Shown here: one piece after another, positions 26,745 through 35,519 of the stretch
Layout: every line of letters begins with the position of its first letter
How positions within the stretch are numbered: the stretch's first letter is position 1
Source: JADGRB01 sp036267635
GTDB lineage: Bacteria; Myxococcota_A; Polyangia; Fen-1088
Direction of reading: 5' to 3'
Assembly (NCBI GenBank): GCA_036267635.1
Contig: DATAVR010000071.1
Coordinates: forward strand, 1-64,000
Length of the DNA: 64,000 nucleotides
The notes under the pieces: generated by a model
What the model was told of the DNA's origin: nothing
The model's input: only the letters and a program-made list of their open reading frames with translations
Database searches by the model: none
Position numbers and translations under genes: made by a program

Positions 26745-27989
26745 CTAGTGGTAGAGAGGCTGCATCTGGGTCGCCCACAGGGTGTTCATCTCCTGTAGCC
26801 CGGCCTCGTTCGGGTGCAGGTTGTCGGTCATCCGCCCGCCGCTGCAACCGCAGGTGAAGGCGGTCGACGCGTTGGTCATGAAGTAGCTGTAGAAGTCGGG
26901 ACCGGCCAGGAGGCCGTTCTGCGTGGTGAGCGTGTCGATGGCGGCGTTGTACTGCGGGATGTCGCCGTGCTGACCGTCGCCGGAGTAGGGGATGTGCGGG
27001 ATGATGGGGACCTTCCCGGCGGCGCGAGTCATGTCGACCATCATCTGCATGTTGCTCTGGAAGGTCTCGACGGCGATCTGGCCGTTGGCGGCGTCGTTGG
27101 TCCCGTAGCCGAGCAGGAAGAACCGGTAGTCGGGGTTCCAGTCGAGCGCGTTCTGCAGCCGGGCCAGGCCGTCGCCCGACTTCTCGCTGCCGATGCCGCC
27201 GTTGATCATCGCCGGAAAATAGTTCGGCAGCGCGGCGTTGATCGCCGCCGCGAAGCTCGGCTGGTGGGTGGGCCCGCGGTCGTAGGCGAACGCCGTGATG
27301 CTGTCGCCCATGAAGAACCAGGTGTCGTCGGGGAGACAGCTCCCGGTGGCCGACAGATCGTGCACGTCGATCTGTCCGATCACCACGCCGCCCGGCTCAG
27401 CTACGCCGGCGTCCGGCATCCCGCCGGGCGAGTTGGTGATCACCATCTTCACCCACGACATGCCGGTGAAGTCGAAGGAGTGCGCGCGCGTCCGGACCTG
27501 GTTCTCGACGGTCGGCACCACGGTCTTCCAGGTCCCGTCGCTGCCGTCGGTCGAGTCGGCCGAGACGTCGATGTGGTACTCGGTCGGTAGGCCATAGACC
27601 GTCTGCGGGCGCGGGGTGATGGCGGTGTAGTAGTCGTAGTCGTAGGTCCCGCCGTCGTCCCAGGAGAAGAGCACCCGCGTCGGCCCCGCGGTCAGCTGGA
27701 GGGCGATCCAGGAGGGAGCGTCCGCCGTCGGCGATCCGCCGTTCCAGCCGCCGTTGTGATAGACGCCGTTGGTCACGGCGGCGGCGGCGTTGGCGTTGGG
27801 GCTGGCGAACGCGGGCGCGCCGACCGAGATGAGCGGATTCGAATGCGTCACCGCCAGCGTCGCCGAGCCGTCGAAGGGGGTGGGGCAGGTCGGCCCGGTC
27901 GGACCGCCGTCGGCGTTGGAGGCGCTCTTGCTGCTGCACGCGGCGGCGAGAGACGTGACGCCGATCGCCAGCAAAGCCAGGTTTCGCAT
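26745..27989 (-). CDS. SGNH esterase lipoprotein with N-terminal binding domain
   Basis: A 414-residue lipoprotein (lipobox LAAAC, Cys 18). Residues about 40-215 look like a discoidin/F5-8C-type binding sandwich ('WIALQLTAGPTRVLFSWDD', 'FTGMSWVKMVI'). The C-terminal half is an SGNH hydrolase: block I 'FMGDSITAF' with S230, 'GYGTNDAAN', and the catalytic Asp-His in 'TDNLHPNEAG'. Such enzymes deacetylate hemicelluloses. Operon with the GH5 gene 6 bases downstream. The ATG at 27989 gives a proper signal peptide; an upstream in-frame stretch is not signal-like. Confidence 0.82.
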   Translation of the reverse strand: MRNLALLAIGVTSLAAACSSKSASNADGGPTGPTCPTPFDGSATLAVTHSNPLISVGAPAFASPNANAAAAVTNGVYHNGGWNGGSPTADAPSWIALQLTAGPTRVLFSWDDGGTYDYDYYTAITPRPQTVYGLPTEYHIDVSADSTDGSDGTWKTVVPTVENQVRTRAHSFDFTGMSWVKMVITNSPGGMPDAGVAEPGGVVIGQIDVHDLSATGSCLPDDTWFFMGDSITAFAYDRGPTHQPSFAAAINAALPNYFPAMINGGIGSEKSGDGLARLQNALDWNPDYRFFLLGYGTNDAANGQIAVETFQSNMQMMVDMTRAAGKVPIIPHIPYSGDGQHGDIPQYNAAIDTLTTQNGLLAGPDFYSYFMTNASTAFTCGCSGGRMTDNLHPNEAGLQEMNTLWATQMQPLYH

Positions 27990-28195
27990 GGCCCGGGAGC
28001 AAACCAGAAACGCTCCGCGCCTGCAACCGCGCCGAGGGTCCGGAAGAGTCATGTTAACGCAACAATCGCGGTCTGAGGTGCCACGTTCCCCGAGACCCGT
28101 TGGCCTCGCCGTTTTCACAGCGAGTCGAAGCTCAATCTGATCGCCGTCGAGCGTGCCTCATTCGAGGTGGCGCCACCGCGTGTTTCAGCAGACGC

Positions 28196-28849
28196 TCAGC
28201 CGGTCGGCGGCTTGCCGGTGTTGACCGCCAATTGAGCCTCGAAAGCCCGCCGGTAGGCTGGCCGCGCTTCACCGCGGGCGACATAGGCGGCCAGGCTCGG
28301 GAATTCGTCGAGAATGCCCGAGGCTCTCAGCCTGAGCAGCACCGACACCATCAGAAGGTCGCCCGCGCTGAACGCTCCGTCGAGCCAGTCGGCGTCACCC
28401 AAGCGAACGGAGAGCTGGGTCAGCCGGGCGCGAATGCGATCTTGCACCAGCGGGAGGCGCTCCGCGCGCCAGGGCTTGTCGCCCTCGATCAGCTTCGCGG
28501 TCACGAGCTCGAGGATGGGCGGCTCCACGGTGCTCAGCGCGGCAAACATCCAGGTGATCGCGCGCGCCCGGGCATTGGCCTCGTCGGGCAGCAAGCCCGC
28601 ATGCCGCTCGGCGATGTGAAACACGATCGCGCCGGTCTCGAACAGCGCGAGCTCGCCTTCCTCATAGGTTGGAATCTGGCCGAAAGGATGAAGCGCCAGG
28701 TGCGCGGGCTCCTTCAGCGCACGAAACGAAACCAGACGAACCTGGTAGGGCTGGCCCACCTCTTCGAGCGCCCAGCGAACGCGCGTATCGCGCGCCAGTC
28801 CTTTGCCGCCATCGGGTGAGCGTTCAAAGGCGGTGATGGTGATGGTCAT
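28196..28849 (-). CDS. glutathione S-transferase family protein
   Basis: A 217-residue cytosolic protein with a thioredoxin-like N-terminal half (residues 1-85; 'VRWALEEVGQPYQVRLVSF', 'HPFGQIPTYEEGELALFETGA') and an alpha-helical C-terminal half ('WLDGAFSAGDLLMVSVLLRLR'). GSTs join glutathione to electrophiles or reduce peroxides; the substrate cannot be told. The length is normal for the family. The gene is alone on the minus strand, just downstream of the tRNA-Asn gene. Confidence 0.88.
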   Translation of the reverse strand: MTITITAFERSPDGGKGLARDTRVRWALEEVGQPYQVRLVSFRALKEPAHLALHPFGQIPTYEEGELALFETGAIVFHIAERHAGLLPDEANARARAITWMFAALSTVEPPILELVTAKLIEGDKPWRAERLPLVQDRIRARLTQLSVRLGDADWLDGAFSAGDLLMVSVLLRLRASGILDEFPSLAAYVARGEARPAYRRAFEAQLAVNTGKPPTG

Positions 28850-28876
28850 CGATGAACGTCCAGCCGTCGAGACTTG

Positions 28877-28948
28877 CTCCGGAGGAGGGTTTCGAACCCC
28901 CGACCCGGCGGTTAACAGCCGCCTGCTCTGCCACTGAGCTACTCCGGA
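28877..28948 (-). tRNA. tRNA-Asn (GTT)
   Basis: A complete cloverleaf on the minus strand: acceptor TCCGGAG/CTCCGGA, D stem GCTC/GAGC, anticodon stem GGCGG/CCGCC with loop CTGTTAA (anticodon GTT), T stem GGGGG/CCCTC with loop TTCGAAA. The discriminator is G and CCA is not encoded. Its promoter appears to be at 28964-28991. Confidence 0.95.
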
Positions 28949-28952
28949 ATGT

Positions 28953-28982
28953 GAGAGGCGCTCATTATGAGGAGCGCCTCTC
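28953..28982. repeat. 11-base perfect inverted repeat between the amidohydrolase and tRNA-Asn
   Basis: GAGAGGCGCTC (28953-28963) and GAGCGCCTCTC (28972-28982) around an 8-base AT-rich loop. It ends 4 bases before the tRNA 5' end. No T-run follows, so it is not a standard terminator; the predicted tRNA -10 element lies in its loop. Confidence 0.85.
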
Positions 28983-28991
28983 GTCAGTCAA
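28964..28991 (-). promoter_or_regulatory. predicted tRNA-Asn promoter
   Basis: On the minus strand, TTGACT (28991-28986) overlaps the TGA stop of the amidohydrolase gene; then a 16-base spacer and CATAAT (28969-28964), 15 bases before the tRNA. Both hexamers match 5 of 6 consensus bases. The inferred leader is about 8 bases. Confidence 0.6.
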
Positions 28992-30124
28992 GCGCCGGTT
29001 GGGTGCCAGCGCAGGACGCGGACGGCGTTGTCGAAATAGACCTTGCGCAAGACCCGCTCCGGGAGGCCCACGCCGTCGATCTTCCAGCGCCCCTGGATGG
29101 GGGTGGGGCTGTCGATCTGGCGGTCGAGCGTCTGGAAGTAGCGCCAGGTCTCGGTGAAGAAGCGGACCTCGTCGGCGCGCGTCGGCGGATCGGCGCCGTT
29201 CGAGCCGTACATCATCTGATCCTGGTCGGCGCCGATGCCGGTGTCGGTCCCGAACAGGATGCGGTCCTGGTACTTGATGAAGAAGCGCCGCATCTTTTCC
29301 TGCGGCTGGCGGCCGATCTCGGGGACGCGCGCCGCCGTGTCGAGGAACATGTTGGGGTAGCGATCGAGCATGCGCGCGACGTTGTCGGGGTCTTCGGGAT
29401 CGTCGCCGAAGTGGACGGCGATGAAGGTGGTCTTGGGGTGGCGGGCGATCCGGCGCTCGAGCGCGTCGTAGAGCTCCTGCCAGGAGGGGACGCCGCTGCC
29501 GTAGAACGACCACTCGGGGTGCGCCTGCAGCTCGTCCCAGCGTTCATTGTCGGGCGCGGCCGGCTTCCAGAACGCTTTGGGATCGCCACAGTGGATCGCC
29601 ACCGGCATACCGAGCTCGCCGGCGCGTTCGAACATCGGGTCGAGGCCGGGATCGTCGACGGCCAGCAGGTGAACGCCGTCGGGCGCCGGATAGCCGAGGC
29701 CGAGCCCCTTGGTGATCTTGAGGCCGATGGCGCCGAGGCGGTGCGCCTCGGTGAGCTGGTCGGCCATGGCGGTGCCGTAGTCGGTCGGGCGGCGGCGCAC
29801 CAGCTTGAAGTCGGGCGTGGTGAAGACCGCGATGCGGCCCCCGCTCTCGGCGGCGGCGGCCAGCTGGCGCTCGAGCGGATTGTGCGGCGGCCCCGGGTAC
29901 ATGCCGGAGAGGTTGACCATCCCGTCGATGCCCCACTCGTTCATCAGGCGCACGGCGTGCTCGACGCCGTCGGGGGCGATGTGCGTGTGGACGTCGATGC
30001 GGTGAAAGCGGCTCCCCGCTGGGGGCGGACCGTCACCGGTCGCCGTCCGGTGGCAGCCGAGCACGAGGAACGCGAGCGCCGCGAGACGCAGGTGATCCCT
30101 CGCGACCGGCCGCAGCGTCACCAT
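28988..30124 (-). CDS. amidohydrolase-family metal-dependent hydrolase, lipoprotein
   Basis: A 378-residue protein with a signal peptide and lipobox (FLVLGC, Cys 24). The TIM-barrel amidohydrolase motifs are visible: 'IDVHTHIAPDG' (HxH metal ligands), 'GLKITKGLGL' (strand with Lys), 'PVAIHCGDP', 'FIAVHFGDDPED' and 'ILFGTDTGIG' (final Asp). It resembles the amidohydrolase_2/ACMSD-type group, which includes decarboxylases and lactonases; the substrate is unknown. A membrane-anchored member is unusual. The ATG shares one base with the stop of the PilZ gene (TGATG). Confidence 0.8.
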   Translation of the reverse strand: MVTLRPVARDHLRLAALAFLVLGCHRTATGDGPPPAGSRFHRIDVHTHIAPDGVEHAVRLMNEWGIDGMVNLSGMYPGPPHNPLERQLAAAAESGGRIAVFTTPDFKLVRRRPTDYGTAMADQLTEAHRLGAIGLKITKGLGLGYPAPDGVHLLAVDDPGLDPMFERAGELGMPVAIHCGDPKAFWKPAAPDNERWDELQAHPEWSFYGSGVPSWQELYDALERRIARHPKTTFIAVHFGDDPEDPDNVARMLDRYPNMFLDTAARVPEIGRQPQEKMRRFFIKYQDRILFGTDTGIGADQDQMMYGSNGADPPTRADEVRFFTETWRYFQTLDRQIDSPTPIQGRWKIDGVGLPERVLRKVYFDNAVRVLRWHPTGA

Positions 30125-32124
30125 CAGGGCGAGTCCGGCTTGATTTCCTTGATGTACGGCCCGCCCGTGTCTTCCGGCTCGGCCTTCTCTTTGGGCTCGG
30201 CGTTTTCCTTGGGCGCCTCGGGCGGGGCGGCCGCGGCCGTGCGGCGGAGCTTGGCGTTCACCTTGAGCGTCTGCGGGTTGTTGCCGTGCGGGCGCGACCA
30301 GTCGAGGCCGCTCACCATCCGCTCGTTGGGTTCGTAACCGTCTTTCTTGATGGTGATCGCGTGCGGCGACGTCGGATCGATCTCCTTGCTCACGAACGGC
30401 GTCACGCCCATCTCTTTGCCGTCTATCAGAACCTGGGCGCCCGCCGGCGAGGAGGTGATCTTCACGGTCGGCGGCGGCGGCGCGGGCGGGGCCGGTTTCT
30501 CGGCCGCCGCGCCCTCCGCGGTCTTTTCCGCGGCCGGTTGCTCGGCGGCCGGCTTTTCGGCGGGAGCCTTCTCTTCGGGGGAGCCGGAGGCCGTGCCGGC
30601 CGGAGTCGGCGTTTTCGCCTCCGCCTCCACGTGTCGGTGGAGCGGGCGGCGCTTCGCACCGTGCTCCGCGGTGTCGGTTGCGGCTGCCGTGGGCTCGGGC
30701 TTCTTTTCGTCAGCCGCGGTCTTCTCGGCCACGGTCTTCTCGGCCGCCGGCTTCTCGGCCGCGGTCTTCTCGGCCACCGCTTTTTCGGGCGTGGCCGGCG
30801 CGGCCGGTTGAGTCGGTGCCGCGGCGACGGCGCTGCCGCCGCCCGCGCCCTCCGGCGCAATGGGTGGAGCGTTCGCTGTCGGGGCGCTGGCGGCCGGTGC
30901 CGGCATCGGCGCGGCGGGCGGCGTCTCGGCGACCACGGCAGGCGGCGGGGCGTGCGGGAACAGGCGGTCCTTGAGATGGAGCTTCACCGCGGCGCCGGCG
31001 GCGGCCGCCAGGACCACCGCCGCGACGATGACGTTGGTGAACCCTCGGCGCCGTCGGTTCAACGTGGGATAGGCGCGCGAGGCGGCTCGGAACCGCTTGC
31101 TCGGATCGGGCGCCACCGGCGCCTCGACGACGGCCTGCTTTTCGGGGACCGCCGGCTCGACGTCGACATCGGCGATCTCGATCGGCCCGTCGAGCGCCGC
31201 CGCCACCGTTCGCGCGACGTCGGGATTCTCGCCCGTGTCGGCGCTGGCGGTCACCGGCGCGGCCGGCGCGCCGCTGCCCCCGCCACCGACCAGCTCGTCG
31301 ACCACGTCCGCCACGCGGGTCGGTTCGTTGGAGGCGTCGTCGGCGACGTAGCGCGGAACGCCGGGCGTTGCCCGCGCGGCGGGCGCCGGCCCCGGCGCCT
31401 CCTGCAGCGCTTCGAGCGCCTTGTCGATGTCGGCCGCGGTGGGTGGCTCGAACAGGGCCGAGGGAACGGGGACGGGACGCGTGGTCGTGGCGCGCGCGCG
31501 CGTGAACGGGCCCGACGGCACGGCGGAGGCGGGCGCCGCGGGGGCCCCCGAACGCGAGCCGAGGAAGCTGGTCTTCGCGATCGGGGCGGGCACCGCGGGG
31601 GCGGGCGGCACGGCGATGGGCGTCGACTCCGGGCCCGTCGCCTCCGGCGCGCCGTGGCCGGCCGCCGCCCCCAGCACCGCACGCGCGTTGGCGTCGAGGC
31701 TAGCGAACACGCCCGACGGGCGGCGCACGGCGATGCCGCCACCCTTGGCCGGCCCGGTCGCCGCGCCCCCGGCCTGCTCGAGGCGGGTCTTCTCGGCGAG
31801 GATCTTTTCCAGCGTCGGTTGGCTCTCGGGCGTGAGCTTGTCGAACCGCACGCCCATCCCCGGCGTGACGTTGTCGCGCGTCTGATCGTGCTCGCGGATC
31901 CAGACGACCGTTCCCTCCCCGGCCAGGAGCGGCGACGAATCCTGCAGCTGGAACTCGAGCTTGAGGCGCGTGTTGACCGGCAGCGGCTCGCGCGTCCGGA
32001 TGAAGATGCCGCCGCGGCTCACGTCGGCGGCGTAGCGTTCGATGAATTGGTCGAGGCTGGCGCTGCGAAACTTGATCCGGAGGTTGGTGGCTCCGCGCGG
32101 GTCTTTCGGGGTGGGCTCGCTCAT
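30124..32124 (-). CDS. PilZ domain protein with transmembrane segment and C-terminal PEGA domain
   Basis: A 666-residue protein. Residues about 12-110 form a PilZ domain of the myxobacterial type ('FIERYAADVSRGGIFIRTRE', 'GMGVRFDKL'). It lacks the usual RxxxR c-di-GMP motif, so nucleotide binding is uncertain. A long Ala/Pro-rich linker follows, then one membrane helix ('VIVAAVVLAAAAGAAVKL', about residue 372), an Ala/Glu/Lys-repeat region (about 430-560; many 'AEKPAAEKT' units) and a PEGA domain ('VKITSSPAGAQVLIDGKEMG'). The layout suggests a cytoplasmic PilZ part joined through the membrane to an envelope-binding PEGA part. A possible minus-strand -10 (TATAGT, 32156-32151) lies just upstream. 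Confidence 0.85.
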   Translation of the reverse strand: MSEPTPKDPRGATNLRIKFRSASLDQFIERYAADVSRGGIFIRTREPLPVNTRLKLEFQLQDSSPLLAGEGTVVWIREHDQTRDNVTPGMGVRFDKLTPESQPTLEKILAEKTRLEQAGGAATGPAKGGGIAVRRPSGVFASLDANARAVLGAAAGHGAPEATGPESTPIAVPPAPAVPAPIAKTSFLGSRSGAPAAPASAVPSGPFTRARATTTRPVPVPSALFEPPTAADIDKALEALQEAPGPAPAARATPGVPRYVADDASNEPTRVADVVDELVGGGGSGAPAAPVTASADTGENPDVARTVAAALDGPIEIADVDVEPAVPEKQAVVEAPVAPDPSKRFRAASRAYPTLNRRRRGFTNVIVAAVVLAAAAGAAVKLHLKDRLFPHAPPPAVVAETPPAAPMPAPAASAPTANAPPIAPEGAGGGSAVAAAPTQPAAPATPEKAVAEKTAAEKPAAEKTVAEKTAADEKKPEPTAAATDTAEHGAKRRPLHRHVEAEAKTPTPAGTASGSPEEKAPAEKPAAEQPAAEKTAEGAAAEKPAPPAPPPPTVKITSSPAGAQVLIDGKEMGVTPFVSKEIDPTSPHAITIKKDGYEPNERMVSGLDWSRPHGNNPQTLKVNAKLRRTAAAAPPEAPKENAEPKEKAEPEDTGGPYIKEIKPDSP

Positions 32125-32362
32125 GGTCCTCGGGGTTCGGCGCCGACGAGACTATAAGTCCGATCGGCCTTTGCAAAGTGGTGATTATCCCTGATATTCA
32201 TCGGAAATCACGCGCGCCGATTGTCCTTCCTCACGCTCTCGTCTCGCTCTGCTCGGGCGCGGGCTCGCGTGGGCGCTCGCGGCCGGCGCTGTTCTGGCGC
32301 TCTGCGCGGCGGAATTCGCCGGTGCGGCCACGCCGCCGCCTTTTCGCGCGGCGCACGCGGCC

Positions 32363-33967
32363 GTGGCCTCCGATCACCCGCTGGCCTCGGCGGCCGGCGT
32401 GGCCGCGCTCAAGGGGGGCGGCAACGCGGTCGACGCCGCCTGCGCGACAGCGCTCGCGCTGGGGGTCGTGCACCCCGAGTCGTCCGGCATCGGCGGCGGT
32501 GGCTTCGCCGTCGTCTACCTGGCGAAGGAGAAAAAGAGCTTCGCCCTCGACTTCCGTGAGCGGGCCCCGGCGGCGATCACGCCGGCCTCCTTTTTCAAGG
32601 ACGGAAAGGTTCAGCCGGAGCTGTCGAAGCACGGCGGCCTGGCAGTGGCGGTGCCGGGCGAGGTGCGCGGCCTCTCCGAGATGGTGCGGATGTGGGGGAA
32701 GCTGCCGTTCAGCCGCTGCGTCGAAGGCGCGCAGAAGCTGGCCTCGCGCGGGTTCCCGGTCTCCTGGCACCTCGCCCAGAGCCTGGGGGCAATCGATCGC
32801 AAAGAGCCCGGCGCCGACGAGAAGTTCATGGAGATCTTCGCCGGCAAGCCGCTGCGGGAGGGGGAGACCTGGCGGCGCCCGGATCTCGCCTGGACGCTCG
32901 GCAGGCTGCGGGCGGGCGGCGCCGACGCCTTCTACAAGGGCGAGGTGGCCAAGGAGATCGTCAAGGCGGTGGCGAACGCGGGCGGCGTGCTCAGCGCCGA
33001 GGATCTCGCCGGGTACACGGTCACCCCGCGGACGCCGCTCGCCACCGACTACCGCGGGCTGCGCGTCTACTCGATGCCGCCCTCCTCGTCGGGCGGCGTG
33101 GTGCTGATCGAGACGCTGGGGATCATCGCCGCGCACTACCCGACCGACGCCGCGCTGCAACGCGACGGGCGCGGCTCGTCGGCCTACCTGCACGTCGTGT
33201 CGGAGGCGCTCAAGCACGGCTTCGCCGATCGCGCGCGCTTCCTGGGCGACACCGACTTCGTCACCGTCGACCTTCCGCACCTGACCAGCCCCGCCTACCA
33301 CGCCGAGCTGGCGCGCCGGATCAAGCCCGACGCCGTGCTCCCGCGTGACGCCTACGGGACGCTGGGCGCGCCGCCCGCGCAGCACAAGGACGGCGGGACG
33401 ACGCACCTGTCGGTCATCGACGCCGACGGGAACGCGGTGGCGCTGACCACCACGGTCAACCTCGGCTTCGGCGCGCACCTGGTGGCGGGCAAGACGGGGA
33501 TCGTGCTCAACGACCAGATGGACGACTTCTCGCTCACCCCGGGCGTCCCCAACGCCTTCGGCCTCATCGGCAACGAGCAGAACGCGGTGGCGCCCCACAA
33601 GCGGCCGCTGTCGTCGATGACGCCGACGATCGCGGTGGACGGCAACGGCCAGGTGAAGGTGGTGGTGGGCGCCGCGGGCGGACCGACGATCATCTCGGCG
33701 ACGGCCGAGGTCTTGCTGAACGTGGTCGACTGGAAGCTGGACGCGCAGGCGGCGGTGGCGGCGTCGCGCATCCACGACCAGTGGTTCCCCGATTTGCTGA
33801 TGGTCGAGAGCGACGTCCCCCGCGACGTCACCGCCGGGCTCGAGCGGCGGGGCCACAAGATCAAAGAGATGCCGCACATCGGAACGGTCAACGTCCTGGT
33901 CCGCACCGACAAGGGGATCGAGGCGGGGGCCGAGCCGCGCAGCCCGAGCATGCCGGCGGGCTACTGA
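32363..33967 (+). CDS. ggt: gamma-glutamyltransferase (gamma-glutamyltranspeptidase)
   Basis: A 534-residue or longer Ntn-hydrolase that cleaves gamma-glutamyl bonds, for example of glutathione, in the periplasm. It matures by self-cleavage before Thr 346 in 'DGGTTHLSV'. Other family motifs: 'HPLASAAGVAALKGGGNAVDAA', the substrate-site 'DFRERAP' and 'PLSSMTPTI'. The first canonical start in frame is the GTG at 32363, which begins right inside the family's conserved N-terminus. The same frame upstream (32249-32362) encodes a very good signal peptide but has no ATG, GTG or TTG, so the true start may be a CTG at 32249 or the region may hold a one-base error. The stop overlaps the next ATG by one base. 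Confidence 0.9.
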   Translation: MASDHPLASAAGVAALKGGGNAVDAACATALALGVVHPESSGIGGGGFAVVYLAKEKKSFALDFRERAPAAITPASFFKDGKVQPELSKHGGLAVAVPGEVRGLSEMVRMWGKLPFSRCVEGAQKLASRGFPVSWHLAQSLGAIDRKEPGADEKFMEIFAGKPLREGETWRRPDLAWTLGRLRAGGADAFYKGEVAKEIVKAVANAGGVLSAEDLAGYTVTPRTPLATDYRGLRVYSMPPSSSGGVVLIETLGIIAAHYPTDAALQRDGRGSSAYLHVVSEALKHGFADRARFLGDTDFVTVDLPHLTSPAYHAELARRIKPDAVLPRDAYGTLGAPPAQHKDGGTTHLSVIDADGNAVALTTTVNLGFGAHLVAGKTGIVLNDQMDDFSLTPGVPNAFGLIGNEQNAVAPHKRPLSSMTPTIAVDGNGQVKVVVGAAGGPTIISATAEVLLNVVDWKLDAQAAVAASRIHDQWFPDLLMVESDVPRDVTAGLERRGHKIKEMPHIGTVNVLVRTDKGIEAGAEPRSPSMPAGY

Positions 33968-35484
33968 TGCCGGCGCGCAAGATCACCAAGGTCCTCGTCG
34001 CCAACCGCGGCGAGATCGCCTGCCGGGTGATCCGCGCCTGCCGCGAGATGGATCTCCGCACCGTCGCCGTCTATTCGGAGGCCGACGCCGCCGCGCCGCA
34101 CGTGCGGCTCGCCGACGAGGCGATCGCCATCGGCCCGCCGCCGGCGCGCGAGAGCTATCTGGTGATCGACAAGATCGTCGACGCCATCCGGAAGAGCGGC
34201 GCCGACGGCGTCCACCCCGGCTACGGCTTTCTCTCCGAGAACGCCGACTTCGCCGAGGCGGTGCACGCCGCGGGCGCCACCTTCATCGGCCCGCCGCCCT
34301 CGGCGATGCGGGCGATGGGGATCAAGACGGCGGCGCGCGCGCGCATGCAGGCCGCCGGCGTGCCGGTCGTCCCCGGCGACGGCGGCGTCGACGGGCGCGG
34401 CTTCCCGGACGCAACAGCCGCCAGGGCCGCCGCGGCGCGCATCGGCTACCCGGTGATGCTGAAGGCCGCCGCCGGCGGCGGCGGGCGTGGCATGCGGCTC
34501 GTCGACAGCGAGGACAAGCTAGACGCGGCGCTGGCCGGCGCCCAGCGCGAGGCCAAGGCGGCCTTCGGCGACGACACGGTCTATCTGGAGAAGGCGATCG
34601 TCCGCCCGCGCCACATCGAGATCCAGGTGTTCGGCGACGAGCACGGCGGCGCGGTGCACCTCTACGAGCGCGATTGCTCGATCCAGCGCCGCAACCAGAA
34701 GGTGATCGAGGAATCGCCCTCGCCGGTGATCGACGACCAGACCCGCGCGGAGATGGGCCAGGTGGCGGTGCGCGCGGCCCGCTCGGTCGGCTACGTCGGC
34801 GCGGGCACGATCGAGATGCTCTACGACGCGGCGGCGCGCAGCTTCTACTTCCTCGAGATGAACACCCGGCTGCAGGTCGAGCACCCGGTGACCGAGCTCG
34901 TCACCGGGGTCGATCTGGTCCGCTGGCAGCTCTTGGTCGCGCAGGGGGAGAAGATCCCGCTCGCGCAGGAGGCGATTCCGCGGCGGGGGGCGGCCATCGA
35001 GTGCCGCGTCTACGCCGAGGACTCGGTGAAGTTCCTGCCCTCGCCGGGGACGATCACCTCGTTGCGCGTGCCGGCGGGGCCAGGGATCCGCGACGACGGG
35101 GGGGTGGTCGCCGGCAGCGTCGTCTCCGTCCACTACGACCCGATGATCTCCAAGCTCTGCGCCTGGGCCGACACGCGCGGGGCGGCGATCGATCGCATGC
35201 GGCGCGCGCTCGGCGAGTACCACGTGGGCGGGATCAAGACGAACCTGGCGTTTCACCGGCGGGTGATGCGCCATGCGGCCTTCCTGCGGGGCGACTACGA
35301 CACCGGGTTCATCGAGCGCCACAAGGCCGACCTTCTGCAGCCGGCGCCCGACGAAGAGACCGCCACGCTGGCGGCGATCGCCCTGGCGGCCGCGGCGGCC
35401 AGGGCCGGCGTCGGGGGGGCGGCGAGCGATCTCGATCTGTCGCAGACGTCCCCTTCGCCGTGGCGGCGCCGGCGCGACGATTGA
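33967..35484 (+). CDS. accC: biotin carboxylase subunit (AccC-like)
   Basis: A 505-residue ATP-grasp enzyme that carboxylates protein-bound biotin, the first step of acetyl-CoA or related acyl-CoA carboxylation. Motifs: N-terminal 'KVLVANRGEIACRVIRACRE', 'HPGYGFLSEN', the ATP-binding Gly-rich loop 'KAAAGGGGRGMR', 'ERDCSIQRRNQKV' and 'EMNTRLQVEHPVTE'. About 50 residues at the C-terminus (Ala-rich, ending WRRRRDD) extend past the usual end. No biotin carrier (BCCP) or carboxyltransferase gene is next to it. The ATG overlaps the ggt stop (TGATG). It could equally be the alpha chain of a propionyl- or methylcrotonyl-CoA carboxylase without its BCCP part. Confidence 0.92.
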   Translation: MPARKITKVLVANRGEIACRVIRACREMDLRTVAVYSEADAAAPHVRLADEAIAIGPPPARESYLVIDKIVDAIRKSGADGVHPGYGFLSENADFAEAVHAAGATFIGPPPSAMRAMGIKTAARARMQAAGVPVVPGDGGVDGRGFPDATAARAAAARIGYPVMLKAAAGGGGRGMRLVDSEDKLDAALAGAQREAKAAFGDDTVYLEKAIVRPRHIEIQVFGDEHGGAVHLYERDCSIQRRNQKVIEESPSPVIDDQTRAEMGQVAVRAARSVGYVGAGTIEMLYDAAARSFYFLEMNTRLQVEHPVTELVTGVDLVRWQLLVAQGEKIPLAQEAIPRRGAAIECRVYAEDSVKFLPSPGTITSLRVPAGPGIRDDGGVVAGSVVSVHYDPMISKLCAWADTRGAAIDRMRRALGEYHVGGIKTNLAFHRRVMRHAAFLRGDYDTGFIERHKADLLQPAPDEETATLAAIALAAAAARAGVGGAASDLDLSQTSPSPWRRRRDD

Positions 35485-35519
35485 CGACGCCGGGATCGAC
35501 GACGAGATCGACGACGGCG

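Noticed and set aside
29043..29052. A CTTGCGCAAG palindrome identical to the sigma54-linked boxes
   Set aside because: It lies inside the amidohydrolase coding sequence (encoding V-L-R-K) with no promoter near; taken as chance.
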